From positions 248,001 to 312,000 of the forward strand of contig NZ_QCYK01000002.1 of the NCBI RefSeq assembly GCF_003071345.1: a stretch of 64,000 nucleotides of DNA, given 5' to 3'. A program made the position numbers and the translations under genes. Shown piece by piece: positions 53,754 to 61,792 of the stretch (within the stretch, counting starts at the first letter, position 1; every line of letters starts with the position of its first letter). Under the pieces are notes generated by a model that worked only from the letters and a program-made list of their open reading frames with translations, did not search any database and was not told where the DNA came from. Source of the stretch: Chitinophaga parva. Lineage in GTDB: Bacteria > Bacteroidota > Bacteroidia > Chitinophagales > Chitinophagaceae.

Positions 53754-53825
53754 TTACACTTCGACTAACATTGATGTAAGCGGTTTGCTGATGTTTCCTG
53801 TAGATCCTGTGATGATAACTTTCAT
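53754..53825 (-). pseudogene. NmrA/NAD(P)-binding protein N-terminal stub
   Basis: Twenty-three codons reading MKVIITGSTGNISKPLTSML and then VEV with a stop. GSTGNISK is the NAD(P)-binding loop of NmrA-type atypical SDRs, in which LTSML is normally followed by several hundred bases more. The gene is cut by the block of foreign scars at 52.8-53.75 kb. It lies 18 bases after the SnoaL-like gene and was probably its operon partner. Confidence 0.65.
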
Positions 53826-53843
53826 GATGTCTTTTTTTAATGA

Positions 53844-54242
53844 TTATTTGGTGGTCTTGGTATTATTGAAAATGTAATGGGAGATTTTCCATTCCCCACG
53901 TTGATTGCGCAATACAAACAATTCTTTATTTTCTAAAAAAATCTGATCTCCGCTTGTTTTGACAAGGGTTGTGACCTTTGAATTTGTCCGGGCAAAGGCA
54001 TATTCGCCGCTTATGTTGATTTCGTCAATAACATACTGGATATTGATATCGGCAAAATTGAATAGAACTTCAAAAGCTTTGGTTAATTGTTCGGTGCCTT
54101 TGGCGGCAGGACCGTTATTTGGCATGTTGACGCCATCGGACGTGAATGATGCGACCGTCTTTGAAATATCTGTTGCATTAAAGGCATCGCTGAAAGAAAA
54201 GATTAATTTTTCTATTGCTGACTGTTCTTGCCGTGTTTCCAT
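53844..54242 (-). CDS. SnoaL-like / nuclear transport factor 2 family protein
   Basis: A 132-residue protein with start at 54242 (METRQEQSAIEKLIFSFSDAFNATD). The helical start followed by VASFTSDGVNMPNNGPAAKG, EQLTKAFEVLF and the closing strands NKELFVLRNQRGEWKISHYIFN match the cone-shaped NTF2/SnoaL fold (DUF4440 group). Such proteins bind or convert small ligands; no catalytic residue can be assigned. It formed a unit with the truncated NmrA-like gene downstream. Confidence 0.78.
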   Translation of the reverse strand: METRQEQSAIEKLIFSFSDAFNATDISKTVASFTSDGVNMPNNGPAAKGTEQLTKAFEVLFNFADINIQYVIDEINISGEYAFARTNSKVTTLVKTSGDQIFLENKELFVLRNQRGEWKISHYIFNNTKTTK

Positions 54243-54347
54243 TTTTATTAAACACTTATTGTTAAGTGCAATGCAAAGAAACACCTCCCTGAAAGAACCA
54301 GCCCATAAACAAGGTTAAGAAATAGGCTTAAATTAAGTTAAGTGTAT

Positions 54348-54929
54348 TTATTTTTTGACGTTCTTACGGCGTATTTTACTTAAAAATTCAGGTGTGATGC
54401 CGATGTAGGATGCAATTTGGGTGTTAGGTAACCTGTTGGCCAGCTTAGGATACTGTTCCAGGAAAGCTTGATAACGCTCATCGCCTGTAGAGCTGATGTT
54501 TTGCAAAACCCGGTTTTGCAATTCTATAAACTTATTTTCAGCAATGACCCTGAAAATCCTGTCGAATTTGGGATGGTTATGGTATAGATAGATCAGGTTA
54601 GTTGCGTCTATTTGTAAAATCACCGATGGCTCAATCGCTTCGATATAAAGCCGGCTTGGTTTACCCGAATGAAAGCTACCGATATCGGCTATCCAGTCAT
54701 TTTCCGCTGCAAATTGAATGTTATGTTCAGCACCGTTATCATCAACCCGATACATTTTAAAGCAACCTGAAACAACAAAAGAATAATACTTGCAGACATC
54801 GTTTTCCTGAAGGATAAACTGCCTGCGTTTTACCCGCTTTTCAATAACGCGGTTCTTCAACTCATTCTTCTCAATATCCTTTAGCGGGATATATTGGGCA
54901 AAATAGGCAATGAGCTGTTCTAACGGCAT
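54348..54929 (-). CDS. Crp/Fnr-family transcriptional regulator
   Basis: A 193-residue regulator. Residues about 20-120 form the cyclic-nucleotide-binding-like domain (VCKYYSFVVSGCFKMYRVDD, HNIQFAAENDWIADIGSFHSG). The C-terminal helix-turn-helix is short: LPNTQIASYIGITPEFLSKIRRK. The phosphate-binding arginine cassette of true cAMP receptors is not visible, as in most Bacteroidota members. It may control the adjacent SnoaL-NmrA unit, which lies 105 bases downstream on the same strand. Confidence 0.88.
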   Translation of the reverse strand: MPLEQLIAYFAQYIPLKDIEKNELKNRVIEKRVKRRQFILQENDVCKYYSFVVSGCFKMYRVDDNGAEHNIQFAAENDWIADIGSFHSGKPSRLYIEAIEPSVILQIDATNLIYLYHNHPKFDRIFRVIAENKFIELQNRVLQNISSTGDERYQAFLEQYPKLANRLPNTQIASYIGITPEFLSKIRRKNVKK

Positions 54930-55034
54930 TGAATTACGTTATCGATTATTACAAAGTAAATGTTTTGTACGCAATTTCATGGTAAATCATTCCGATACAC
55001 AAGAAGAAGAAATCGCTGATTTTAATTAAAACCA

Positions 55035-55097
55035 ATGCCACAATCATATCCTCAAGAACCTATTACTATTGGTGAACACATACGTAAAAAGAATTGA
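55035..55097 (+). pseudogene. XRE-type regulator N-terminal stub
   Basis: Twenty codons reading MPQSYPQEPITIGEHIRKKN and a stop. The TIGEHIRKKR segment is the start of a family of small helix-turn-helix regulators in Bacteroidota; the rest is absent. It lies in the AT-rich interval 54930-55343, which otherwise holds no gene that I recognise. Confidence 0.45.
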
Positions 55098-55343
55098 GTT
55101 AAAATTAAATCAAATATATATATCAGATAAATTTAATGCATAAGAAGATTGTAACACATATTGAGAGAATAACAGAAGGCTACCTCAAATTAAAATTCCT
55201 GCACTAGATTAATGAGCTTTTCTTTTGCTAAATTCTACAATGGTAGCTGCCGCGTTAATGAGTGTTTCCAGACTTACCGTCCTTCATCGTCTACTCCCTG
55301 CAAGTAATTATCCCAAGGTCCTGGGGCACCGGTCAACGGCAAA

Positions 55344-55763
55344 TTATTTCGCATCATTCATCACCTCCCTGATCTCCACACTACCGCCCAACTCATAAAT
55401 AGGCACCTGCTTCGCGATCTCCGTCGCCTCGTCGAGGCTCGCCGCCTTCACTACAAAAAAAGCGCTTACTACTGGCTTGTCACCCATATAGGCACTTTCC
55501 TGTACTGTTTTGTCTTGTCCGGTAATTGTCCGGCCGGTCGGCTTTGGACGCAGGCCCGACACCAGTTTGCCCGATTTCGCCAGATCGCCGATAAACTCCC
55601 CCCAATGTTGGCCATTCGTTTTCACTACATCAGCACTCGGCGCCGGGGCGTTCGTCCGGTAACGCACGATTAGCATATACTCTTTGGCAACATCGCTTTG
55701 TTGCTGTGAAAATCCCTGAGTGCAGGCAATAACAAGCACCCCCATCAAAATGAATCTTTTCAT
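55344..55763 (-). CDS. secreted YCII-related protein
   Basis: A 139-residue protein with a signal peptide ending near GFSQQ. The body EYMLIVRYRTNAPAPSADVV, WGEFIGDLAKSGKLVSGLRP, VVSAFFVVKAASLDEATEIA and PIYELGGSVEIREV follows the ferredoxin-like YCII/DGPF fold. Cytoplasmic relatives are common beside ECF sigma factors; an exported one is less usual. No enzymatic activity can be assigned. It is 30 bases after the DUF4199-like gene on the same strand. Confidence 0.78.
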   Translation of the reverse strand: MKRFILMGVLVIACTQGFSQQQSDVAKEYMLIVRYRTNAPAPSADVVKTNGQHWGEFIGDLAKSGKLVSGLRPKPTGRTITGQDKTVQESAYMGDKPVVSAFFVVKAASLDEATEIAKQVPIYELGGSVEIREVMNDAK

Positions 55764-55793
55764 GGAACACTTCGTTTTATTGTAAAAGAATGA

Positions 55794-56318
55794 TTATCGT
55801 TTAGTGCGCATAAACGCGCCGAGGATCAACGCAGCGATGCTACCCACCACCACCTGGCCGATCAACGCCTGCCCTACCTGGGCGCCGATGCTAAATTGCT
55901 TTCGGACCGAAACCAGCTCCGGTGCAATCTGATCCGGTGTCTTGCCCGCCGCCCGAAGCGTCCTTTCCGCATCCGCCACCATAAAATCCGTGAAGCCGGG
56001 ATTAATGACCGTACAGTACAACAAGGTAAACGCCCCCACGATCCCCGCGACCACGCAGGTAACCAGGACACCTGTCCTCACTGCCTGCCCATACGATAAC
56101 TGTCCCCCGTTCAGCCTGCGTACCTCCCGGATCGCCCAAACGATCCCCAGTACCAAAATAACGATACTAAACAGCCCGCCGATCGACCGCACATTTGCAG
56201 CCGGCAGGCTTCCATGAAAGGCGACATCATTCAGCCAGCCAATCACCTTAAAGGTTATCAGGCTCCATAAGCCGCTGACGATGCCCGTACCTAAACCGTA
56301 TTTGACAAAAGATTTCAT
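55794..56318 (-). CDS. DUF4199-like membrane protein
   Basis: A 174-residue protein with start at 56318 (MKSFVKYGLGTGIVSGLWSL). Four hydrophobic helices at about 7-25, 47-65, 84-108 and 145-168 fit the DUF4199 family, as do the loop with REVRRLNGGQLSYGQAVRTG and the periplasmic segment with FMVADAERTLRAAGKTPDQI. Function is unknown. It lies between the LuxR-type regulator and the YCII-like gene on the same strand. Confidence 0.72.
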   Translation of the reverse strand: MKSFVKYGLGTGIVSGLWSLITFKVIGWLNDVAFHGSLPAANVRSIGGLFSIVILVLGIVWAIREVRRLNGGQLSYGQAVRTGVLVTCVVAGIVGAFTLLYCTVINPGFTDFMVADAERTLRAAGKTPDQIAPELVSVRKQFSIGAQVGQALIGQVVVGSIAALILGAFMRTKR

Positions 56319-56380
56319 GCAACGAATGTCCGCGGTCAAAACCCAAAAATCAAAAAAAGGGGGGTGGAAAAAGGATGGAT

Positions 56381-56911
56381 TTATCCCAGAATCGGCCAAT
56401 TTGACGTATAAAGAACGTATTTCGCCCTCGCCTCGTTCCGGTTACTGACAGAAAGTTTGCAGTATATGTTATTCAAATGCGTCTTTACCGTGCTCACCTC
56501 CACGAACTGCGCCGCCGCAATTTCCTTGTTCGATTTCCCTTCGGCAAGCAATTTCAAAATCTGCCACTCCTTTGCCGAAAGGAGGCTGATCGCATCCGAT
56601 CCATCCGGTACTGTGGGAGGCATCGCATCCCGCGCGGCCAGTTCCGGCTCTGCAGCCTGGTCCGCCCCTTCCGTCTCTTTCCCCTGGTGTTCATTCATCG
56701 TCTCCCGCTTATTCCACAAGAGCCCAACCGTCAGAAAGAACAACGCCACCAGGCAGAGATAAAGATCCAGTTTAACGTAGCGATAAATTACCAACGTGTT
56801 GATCATCCCAAACAATACAATCACACCGGCCGTCACCAGCCCGACACGTACTGCCATCCAGTAGGGTCGCCGGGCCTCCCCAAAACGATATGGACTGATT
56901 TTCCGCATCAT
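56381..56911 (-). CDS. membrane-anchored LuxR-type transcriptional regulator
   Basis: A 176-residue protein with two predicted transmembrane helices (about 22-41 and 50-67) followed by a LuxR-type helix-turn-helix: LSAKEWQILKLLAEGKSNKEIA, then EVSTVKTHLNNIYCKL. It has no receiver or kinase domain, so a signal would have to pass from the membrane segment directly. The stop of the YdeI-like gene overlaps its start by four bases (ATGA), so translation of the two is coupled. Confidence 0.83.
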   Translation of the reverse strand: MMRKISPYRFGEARRPYWMAVRVGLVTAGVIVLFGMINTLVIYRYVKLDLYLCLVALFFLTVGLLWNKRETMNEHQGKETEGADQAAEPELAARDAMPPTVPDGSDAISLLSAKEWQILKLLAEGKSNKEIAAAQFVEVSTVKTHLNNIYCKLSVSNRNEARAKYVLYTSNWPILG

Positions 56912-57129
56912 GTCTTTAATGTTTTTTGGCCCTTTTGCAGCATCATCAGCGCCTTCTCCGCCCTGGTCTGCCGGGTGGCTTCCTGTTTGGCCGAGCCCAC
57001 CCAGTCACAATAACCCTGTTTGTACGACTTCGCCAACGATTCGAAAAAAACCTTGGCCTTAGCGTCTTTCGCCAGCAGCGCTTCCAGCTCCGCCGGCACA
57101 CCCGCTATATGTTCTCCCTTTGGTAGCAT
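56908..57129 (-). CDS. YdeI/OmpD-associated-like small protein
   Basis: A 73-residue protein with start at 57129 (MLPKGEHIAGVPAELEALLA). The segment AKVFFESLAKSYKQGYCDWV and the following AKQEATRQTRAEKALMMLQKGQK match the C-terminal half of the YdeI/OmpD-associated family, which is usually 180-200 residues; short stand-alone versions exist. Function is unknown. It overlaps the LuxR-type gene by four bases. Confidence 0.65.
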   Translation of the reverse strand: MLPKGEHIAGVPAELEALLAKDAKAKVFFESLAKSYKQGYCDWVGSAKQEATRQTRAEKALMMLQKGQKTLKT

Positions 57130-57573
57130 CGATTGAAGTTTTATGTGATCCAAAATAGCAAAAAAAACACATGCCGGCAAACCGTTCAATAACCTATTGA
57201 ATACTTGAATATTTGCGCTGTTTGTATCCTGCTATGATGCCCTGACATAAGTAATTAATTGATTTTTCCCGGGTTAAACGCGCGTTTAAATTATTTATCG
57301 AATATCCGGATCCGTAAATTAGCGATCGATCTCTGTTGCAGGTACATAAATTCTCCGTTCTTTCGTAATCGTTTTTATCTTATGCTGCCCTATAAATTGA
57401 TCGAATTTCCATTGCCCGGTCTTTAATGATTTCATAAACTCCATTGCCGTTATACATCTTGTGCCTGCCCTTCTTTTATGTGGAGTGCCTGTTGGCAGTG
57501 TCAGCTGTCCATGCAGGGCGCATTTCCAAATCAAAGGATGTCGCCGGACAAAAGGTGATCTTCCCCTCGTTCA
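57130..57573. other. interval with no clear gene
   Basis: No intact gene. On the minus strand 57319-57444 reads MEFMKSLKTGQWKFDQFIGQ and on to PATEIDR, which looks like a piece of a DNA-binding or excisionase-type protein but is too short to assign. The right part probably belonged to the lost 5' end of the DUF3347 gene. Confidence 0.35.
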
Positions 57574-57759
57574 GCAGATGTTTACGCCCTGGCTAAAGCC
57601 GCTAAAAAGGAGCTCCCGGTTTATTACCAGCATTGCCCAATGTATAATAGCGGCAAAGGCGTAAATTGGTTAACTAAAGAAAATACAATTAAGAACCTAT
57701 ATTACAGTTCACAAATGATTGTACCGTTGAAATACTGCAGTAATTATTGTCGGATTTAA
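57574..57759 (+). pseudogene. DUF3347 protein C-terminal remnant
   Basis: Sixty-one codons starting ADVYALAKAAKKELPVYYQH and continuing CPMYNSGKGVNWLTKEN to SSQMIVPLKYC before a stop. VYYQHCPMYN and the GANW-like GVNW are the signature of DUF3347, a periplasmic domain found with heavy-metal efflux genes in Bacteroidota. The N-terminal part is missing. It ends 13 bases before the P-type ATPase gene. Confidence 0.72.
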
Positions 57760-57772
57760 AACAAATAAAACG

Positions 57773-59893
57773 ATGGTAAAATATACCTGTCCCATGCACC
57801 CGCAGGTGCTAAAGGACCAACCGGGCAAATGCCCGCTTTGCGGCATGGCATTGGTGGCCGTAGGTGCTCCGTCCGCTTCCCATGAGCATGGAGCAGCACA
57901 CGACCAGGCCGCCCGGGCCAGCCATGACCATACGCAAGGAGGATTCAATAAACATGCAGGCCATCATACAGGCGATTTCCTGCAGCGGTTTTGGGTAAGC
58001 CTCGTAATTACCCTTCCTATCCTGCTCCTCTCGCACATGATACAACAATGGCTTGGTTTCAGCATTGCTTTCCCGGGCGATAAGTACGTATTGCTGGCAT
58101 TGGGGACGGTTATTTATATCTATGGTGGCCTGCCTTTCCTAAAAGGAATGGGTGGCGAGATTAAAGCAAAGGCCATCGGCATGATGACCCTTGTTGCCAT
58201 CGCCATATCCGTGGCCTTTATTTATTCAGTAGCTGTTGTTTTCGGCCTGCAGGGTATGGATTTCTTTTGGGAGCTGGCAACCCTCATTGATATCATGCTT
58301 TTGGGGCATTGGCTCGAAATGCGATCCCAAATGGCGGCATCAAGGGCATTACAATCGTTGGTAGCGTTGCTCCCCAATGATGTTACCGTTGAGCGCAACG
58401 GCCAGGCTATAAAGATAAAGCTCGAGGACCTGCAAAGCGGTGAAACGGTCATCATAAAGCCGGGTGATAAAATTCCAGCCGATGGCTTAGTCACAGAGGG
58501 GATTTCTTACATCAATGAAAGTATGCTCACAGGCGAAAGCCTTCCTGCAAAAAAGGAAAAAGACAGTAAAGTGATCGCGGGATCTATCAACGGTGACGGA
58601 GCGCTGAAAGTAAAGGTAACCGCCGTTGGCAAAGACAGCTACCTGAACAGGGTCATTGGCCTGGTGCAGGAGGCACAGGCTACCAAATCCAACACACAGA
58701 ACCTTGCAGACAAGGTAGCAAAATGGCTGACCTTTATCGCTATTGGCATTGGTGTAGCTACATTCATTTATTGGTTTGCCAGCACTGGGGATACCGCCTT
58801 TGCTTTGGAGAGAATGGTAACAGTAATGGTGACGGCCTGCCCGCATGCTTTGGGCGTGGCTATCCCACTGGTGGTCGCTATTTCCACAACGCTTTCAGCT
58901 ACCAACGGTCTGCTGATCCGCAACCGGAGTGCCTTTGAAGCCACCAGGAACGTATCTACTGTCATTTTTGACAAGACCGGAACGCTCACCAAGGGTTCCC
59001 ATATGGTAGAGAAGGTAATCCCCCTGGCCAGCGGATACAATGCTGATGAGCTGATACAGTATGCCGCCGCCGTACAGCAAAATTCAGAGCACCATATCGC
59101 AAAAGGCATCATGGCCACCTTAAAGGAAAGGGGCCTTGCTTTATGGAAGTCGGAAAACTTCAGCTATATGCAGGGCGTCGGGGTCAAAGCCACCGTTAAC
59201 GGGAAAGATGTTATTGCTGTCGGTAAAAACTATTTTAGTCAGCACCAGCTTTCTTTGCCGGATATCCCAAAGGAGATCAACCAGGAATCCGAAACAGTCA
59301 CCTTTCTTTTGATCGAAGATAAGGTAGTGGGCATAATTACGCTGGCAGACAGCATCCGGGAGGGTTCGGGCCAGGCAGTTGAGGAGCTGAAAAAAATGAA
59401 CATCAAATCTTTCCTGCTCACTGGAGACAATGAAAAGATTGCCGCGGCCGTGGCCGGCAAATTGGGAATGGATGGCTTTTTGGCGAACGTGCTGCCGCAC
59501 AACAAGCAGGAGAAAGTAAAGGAACTCCAGGCTAAAGGTGAAACCGTGGCGATGACCGGCGATGGTGTTAACGATGCGCCTGCCCTGGCACAGGCTGACG
59601 TGGGTATAGCCGTTGGTTCCGGCACGGACGTGGCGGCAGAAACAGCAGACATCATATTAGTGGACAGTGACCCCAGAGATGTAGTAAAGCTGATCGTTTT
59701 CGCTAAAAGTACCTATAAAAAAATGGTGCAAAACCTGGTATGGGCAATTGGCTACAACGTGATCGCAATTCCCCTGGCGGCAGGCGTATTGTATCCGAAG
59801 TTTATTTTAAGCCCGGCAATGGGGGCTGTGCTGATGAGTGTAAGCACAGTCGTAGTAGCCATTAATGCGAGTTTTTTAAGGATCAAAAAATAA
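57773..59893 (+). CDS. copB: CopB-type copper-translocating P-type ATPase
   Basis: A 706-residue P1B ATPase. The N-terminus has a heavy-metal-binding segment YTCPMHPQVLKDQPGKCPLCGM (split here: YTCPMHPQVLKD then GKCPLCGM) and a His-rich stretch to about residue 65. The ion-path motif is CPH (VTACPHALGVAIP), which defines the CopB subgroup. The phosphorylated aspartate is in VIFDKTGTLTKG, with TGES upstream and TGDGVNDAPALAQADVGIAVG in the hinge. It should export copper, probably Cu(II) or Cu(I), or silver. No regulator or chaperone gene is adjacent; only the DUF3347 scar remains of a larger unit. Confidence 0.9.
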   Translation: MVKYTCPMHPQVLKDQPGKCPLCGMALVAVGAPSASHEHGAAHDQAARASHDHTQGGFNKHAGHHTGDFLQRFWVSLVITLPILLLSHMIQQWLGFSIAFPGDKYVLLALGTVIYIYGGLPFLKGMGGEIKAKAIGMMTLVAIAISVAFIYSVAVVFGLQGMDFFWELATLIDIMLLGHWLEMRSQMAASRALQSLVALLPNDVTVERNGQAIKIKLEDLQSGETVIIKPGDKIPADGLVTEGISYINESMLTGESLPAKKEKDSKVIAGSINGDGALKVKVTAVGKDSYLNRVIGLVQEAQATKSNTQNLADKVAKWLTFIAIGIGVATFIYWFASTGDTAFALERMVTVMVTACPHALGVAIPLVVAISTTLSATNGLLIRNRSAFEATRNVSTVIFDKTGTLTKGSHMVEKVIPLASGYNADELIQYAAAVQQNSEHHIAKGIMATLKERGLALWKSENFSYMQGVGVKATVNGKDVIAVGKNYFSQHQLSLPDIPKEINQESETVTFLLIEDKVVGIITLADSIREGSGQAVEELKKMNIKSFLLTGDNEKIAAAVAGKLGMDGFLANVLPHNKQEKVKELQAKGETVAMTGDGVNDAPALAQADVGIAVGSGTDVAAETADIILVDSDPRDVVKLIVFAKSTYKKMVQNLVWAIGYNVIAIPLAAGVLYPKFILSPAMGAVLMSVSTVVVAINASFLRIKK

Positions 59894-59951
59894 TTAAAAG
59901 GGAGAAATTGGACCTAAGCGAAATGATAGGTGTTGAAAAAATAGAGATAAA

Positions 59952-59992
59952 GATGCCCACCGCCGTACAAAGGCTGTATGGCAGTGGGCATC
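59952..59992 (+). terminator. possible terminator or hairpin after copB
   Basis: A strong stem GATGCCCACCGCC / GGCAGTGGGCATC with one mismatch, 58 bases after the stop. No T run follows, so Rho-independent termination is uncertain. Confidence 0.4.
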
Positions 59993-60119
59993 CGGCAAGG
60001 CTTTTAGCGGGCTCGCAGCGGCTTTCAACCTGCTGCTGATCTATCCCCGGCAATGGGTATATGCCTCCACTAAAGGCGGGTCATTTTACAGATCCTGTTT
60101 TGCACACAATTTTTCGTCA

Positions 60120-61745
60120 TTACTTCCATAAAGGATTTTGTACCAATATTCCTTTTGATGCATCAATGGCTGATTGGGGGATAGGCCATACATAGAACTT
60201 TGGATTGTTAAAGAACCTGGTTTCAACGGGTGTTTTGGGAAAGGTGTTGCGGTGCCCGTTAGCGGTACTGATGGCGGCAATGCCTGCGGAGGCATCTACC
60301 GTGAAGATTTGCCCCTGAAGCACCTGTTCGCCTGTTTTCCAGCGCAGGATATCAAAATAGCGCAGGCCTTCTCCTGCCAGCTCTATCCTTCTTTCGTGCC
60401 GGAGAAAGGTGCGGAAAGTGGATTGGTCCATGGTCCAGCCATTCAGGGCAAAAGTGGCAGTCACTGTGGGCATATGAGCGCGCAGGCGGATGCTGTCAAT
60501 CACGGCAATGGCGGTGGGGGTGGGGCCGGTTTGTTCGTTGACCGCTTCTGCATAGTTCAGCAACACTTCTGCATAGCGGAAGCTCTTCCAGTTATTGGAG
60601 CCGGACCGCACATAATCGTAACGGTCTACTCCTTTGCACCAGGAAAAGCCGGTATGGGTACCAAGGTCGCCACCCATCCGGTCGCCCGGATCGTTGAATG
60701 GATCATATTGGGTGGTAGTGGGAAACTGTGGGTAAGCATAGATATCACCAGGACAAAGAATGGTTTGCCGCAGGCGTGGGTCGCGGTTATTGAACGGATC
60801 GGTGGCTTTATAGGCCGGATCACGGGTGTAGGGATAATACCCGTTTTTACTTTCGTAATCGTTGACCAGTTCCGCGGTGGGGTTCAGGATATTGCGGCCG
60901 TTCATCAGGTCCTGTGAGCCCAGGATATCACGAAGGCTGTTCTGTGTACCATTGCCCAGGGTATATCCAAAAGAAAGAATGTCTTCCGGGGAATAATCAC
61001 CGTCTTTCTGGAAGAAGTCAAAATAATTGGGATAAAGATGATACAGCTGCAGTGCCATAACAGCCTGCGCTGCCGTGGCGGCATTTGCATATTGCCCGTT
61101 GTACAGGTATATCCTGGATTCCAGGGCAAGGGCGGCCCCGCGGGTAACACGGCCCAGGTCTGCACCACTATATTGGGTGGGCAGGTCTGGTGCTGCTTCC
61201 TGCAGCCACTGTATCACCTGCGGAATGATCTGGGCTTTGGGCGTTACGGGCAGGTCCGCTTCATTCGGATCAGTGAGCAGTTTATTGACAAGCGGTACGT
61301 CGCCGTAAAGCGTGGTCATGATGAAATAGCGGTAAGCCAGCACAAATTTTACTTCGGCAATGAGCCGGTGTTTGAGCGTGCTGTCCAGGTCTGGCACTTT
61401 GTCTACGTTCGCAAAGAAGGTGAAGGCCTGCCGGATGGAGTTGTAATTCCATTCCCGGTCGCTGATGGTAGCGTCCTGGGTGCTATTGCCAAAACGTTGG
61501 GTAGTAGCGTCAGAGGCGGTGTACCCGTTATCGCTCATGCCCTCATAATAAACAAAGCTGGCCTGCGGGAGGAAGGTGTACATGCGGGTGGCAAACATCG
61601 TGGCATCATCAGGTGTCTGCCAGTAGGTGGCGTCTGTGATCTGGTTCAGCGGGTGCTGGTCCAGGAAGTCTTTCTTGCACCCGGCGCCAAGCAGGCACAC
61701 TGCCAGCAGGTTGCATGCAATCAATAATTTATAGGAACGTTTCAT
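60120..61745 (-). CDS. SusD/RagB-family nutrient-binding lipoprotein
   Basis: A 541-residue SusD-like protein. The signal has the lipobox LLGAGC with cysteine at about residue 23, followed by KKDFLDQHPLNQITDATYWQ, the conserved SusD start. TPR-like helices and the C-terminal block (RTFLRHERRIELAGEGLRYF, DILRWKTGEQVL) are typical, as is the ending VWPIPQSAID near the C-terminus. It caps the SusC barrel encoded just upstream on the same strand and binds a glycan or peptide at the surface. No glycoside hydrolase is visible in the window, so the substrate is unknown. Confidence 0.93.
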   Translation of the reverse strand: MKRSYKLLIACNLLAVCLLGAGCKKDFLDQHPLNQITDATYWQTPDDATMFATRMYTFLPQASFVYYEGMSDNGYTASDATTQRFGNSTQDATISDREWNYNSIRQAFTFFANVDKVPDLDSTLKHRLIAEVKFVLAYRYFIMTTLYGDVPLVNKLLTDPNEADLPVTPKAQIIPQVIQWLQEAAPDLPTQYSGADLGRVTRGAALALESRIYLYNGQYANAATAAQAVMALQLYHLYPNYFDFFQKDGDYSPEDILSFGYTLGNGTQNSLRDILGSQDLMNGRNILNPTAELVNDYESKNGYYPYTRDPAYKATDPFNNRDPRLRQTILCPGDIYAYPQFPTTTQYDPFNDPGDRMGGDLGTHTGFSWCKGVDRYDYVRSGSNNWKSFRYAEVLLNYAEAVNEQTGPTPTAIAVIDSIRLRAHMPTVTATFALNGWTMDQSTFRTFLRHERRIELAGEGLRYFDILRWKTGEQVLQGQIFTVDASAGIAAISTANGHRNTFPKTPVETRFFNNPKFYVWPIPQSAIDASKGILVQNPLWK

Positions 61746-61792
61746 TTTTTTTCAGTTAAGAGGTGATGGTGATCTGCGTTTAGTGGTCACAG

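Noticed and set aside
55205..55285. Minus-strand reading VSLETLINAAATIVEFSKRK as a gene remnant
   Set aside because: It is plausible as a C-terminal tail, but the piece is too short to link to any family.
40757..57759. Active integrative element or defence island
   Set aside because: Every mobility gene seen is truncated or frameshifted, and no conjugation, restriction, CBASS, retron or similar defence gene was recognised.
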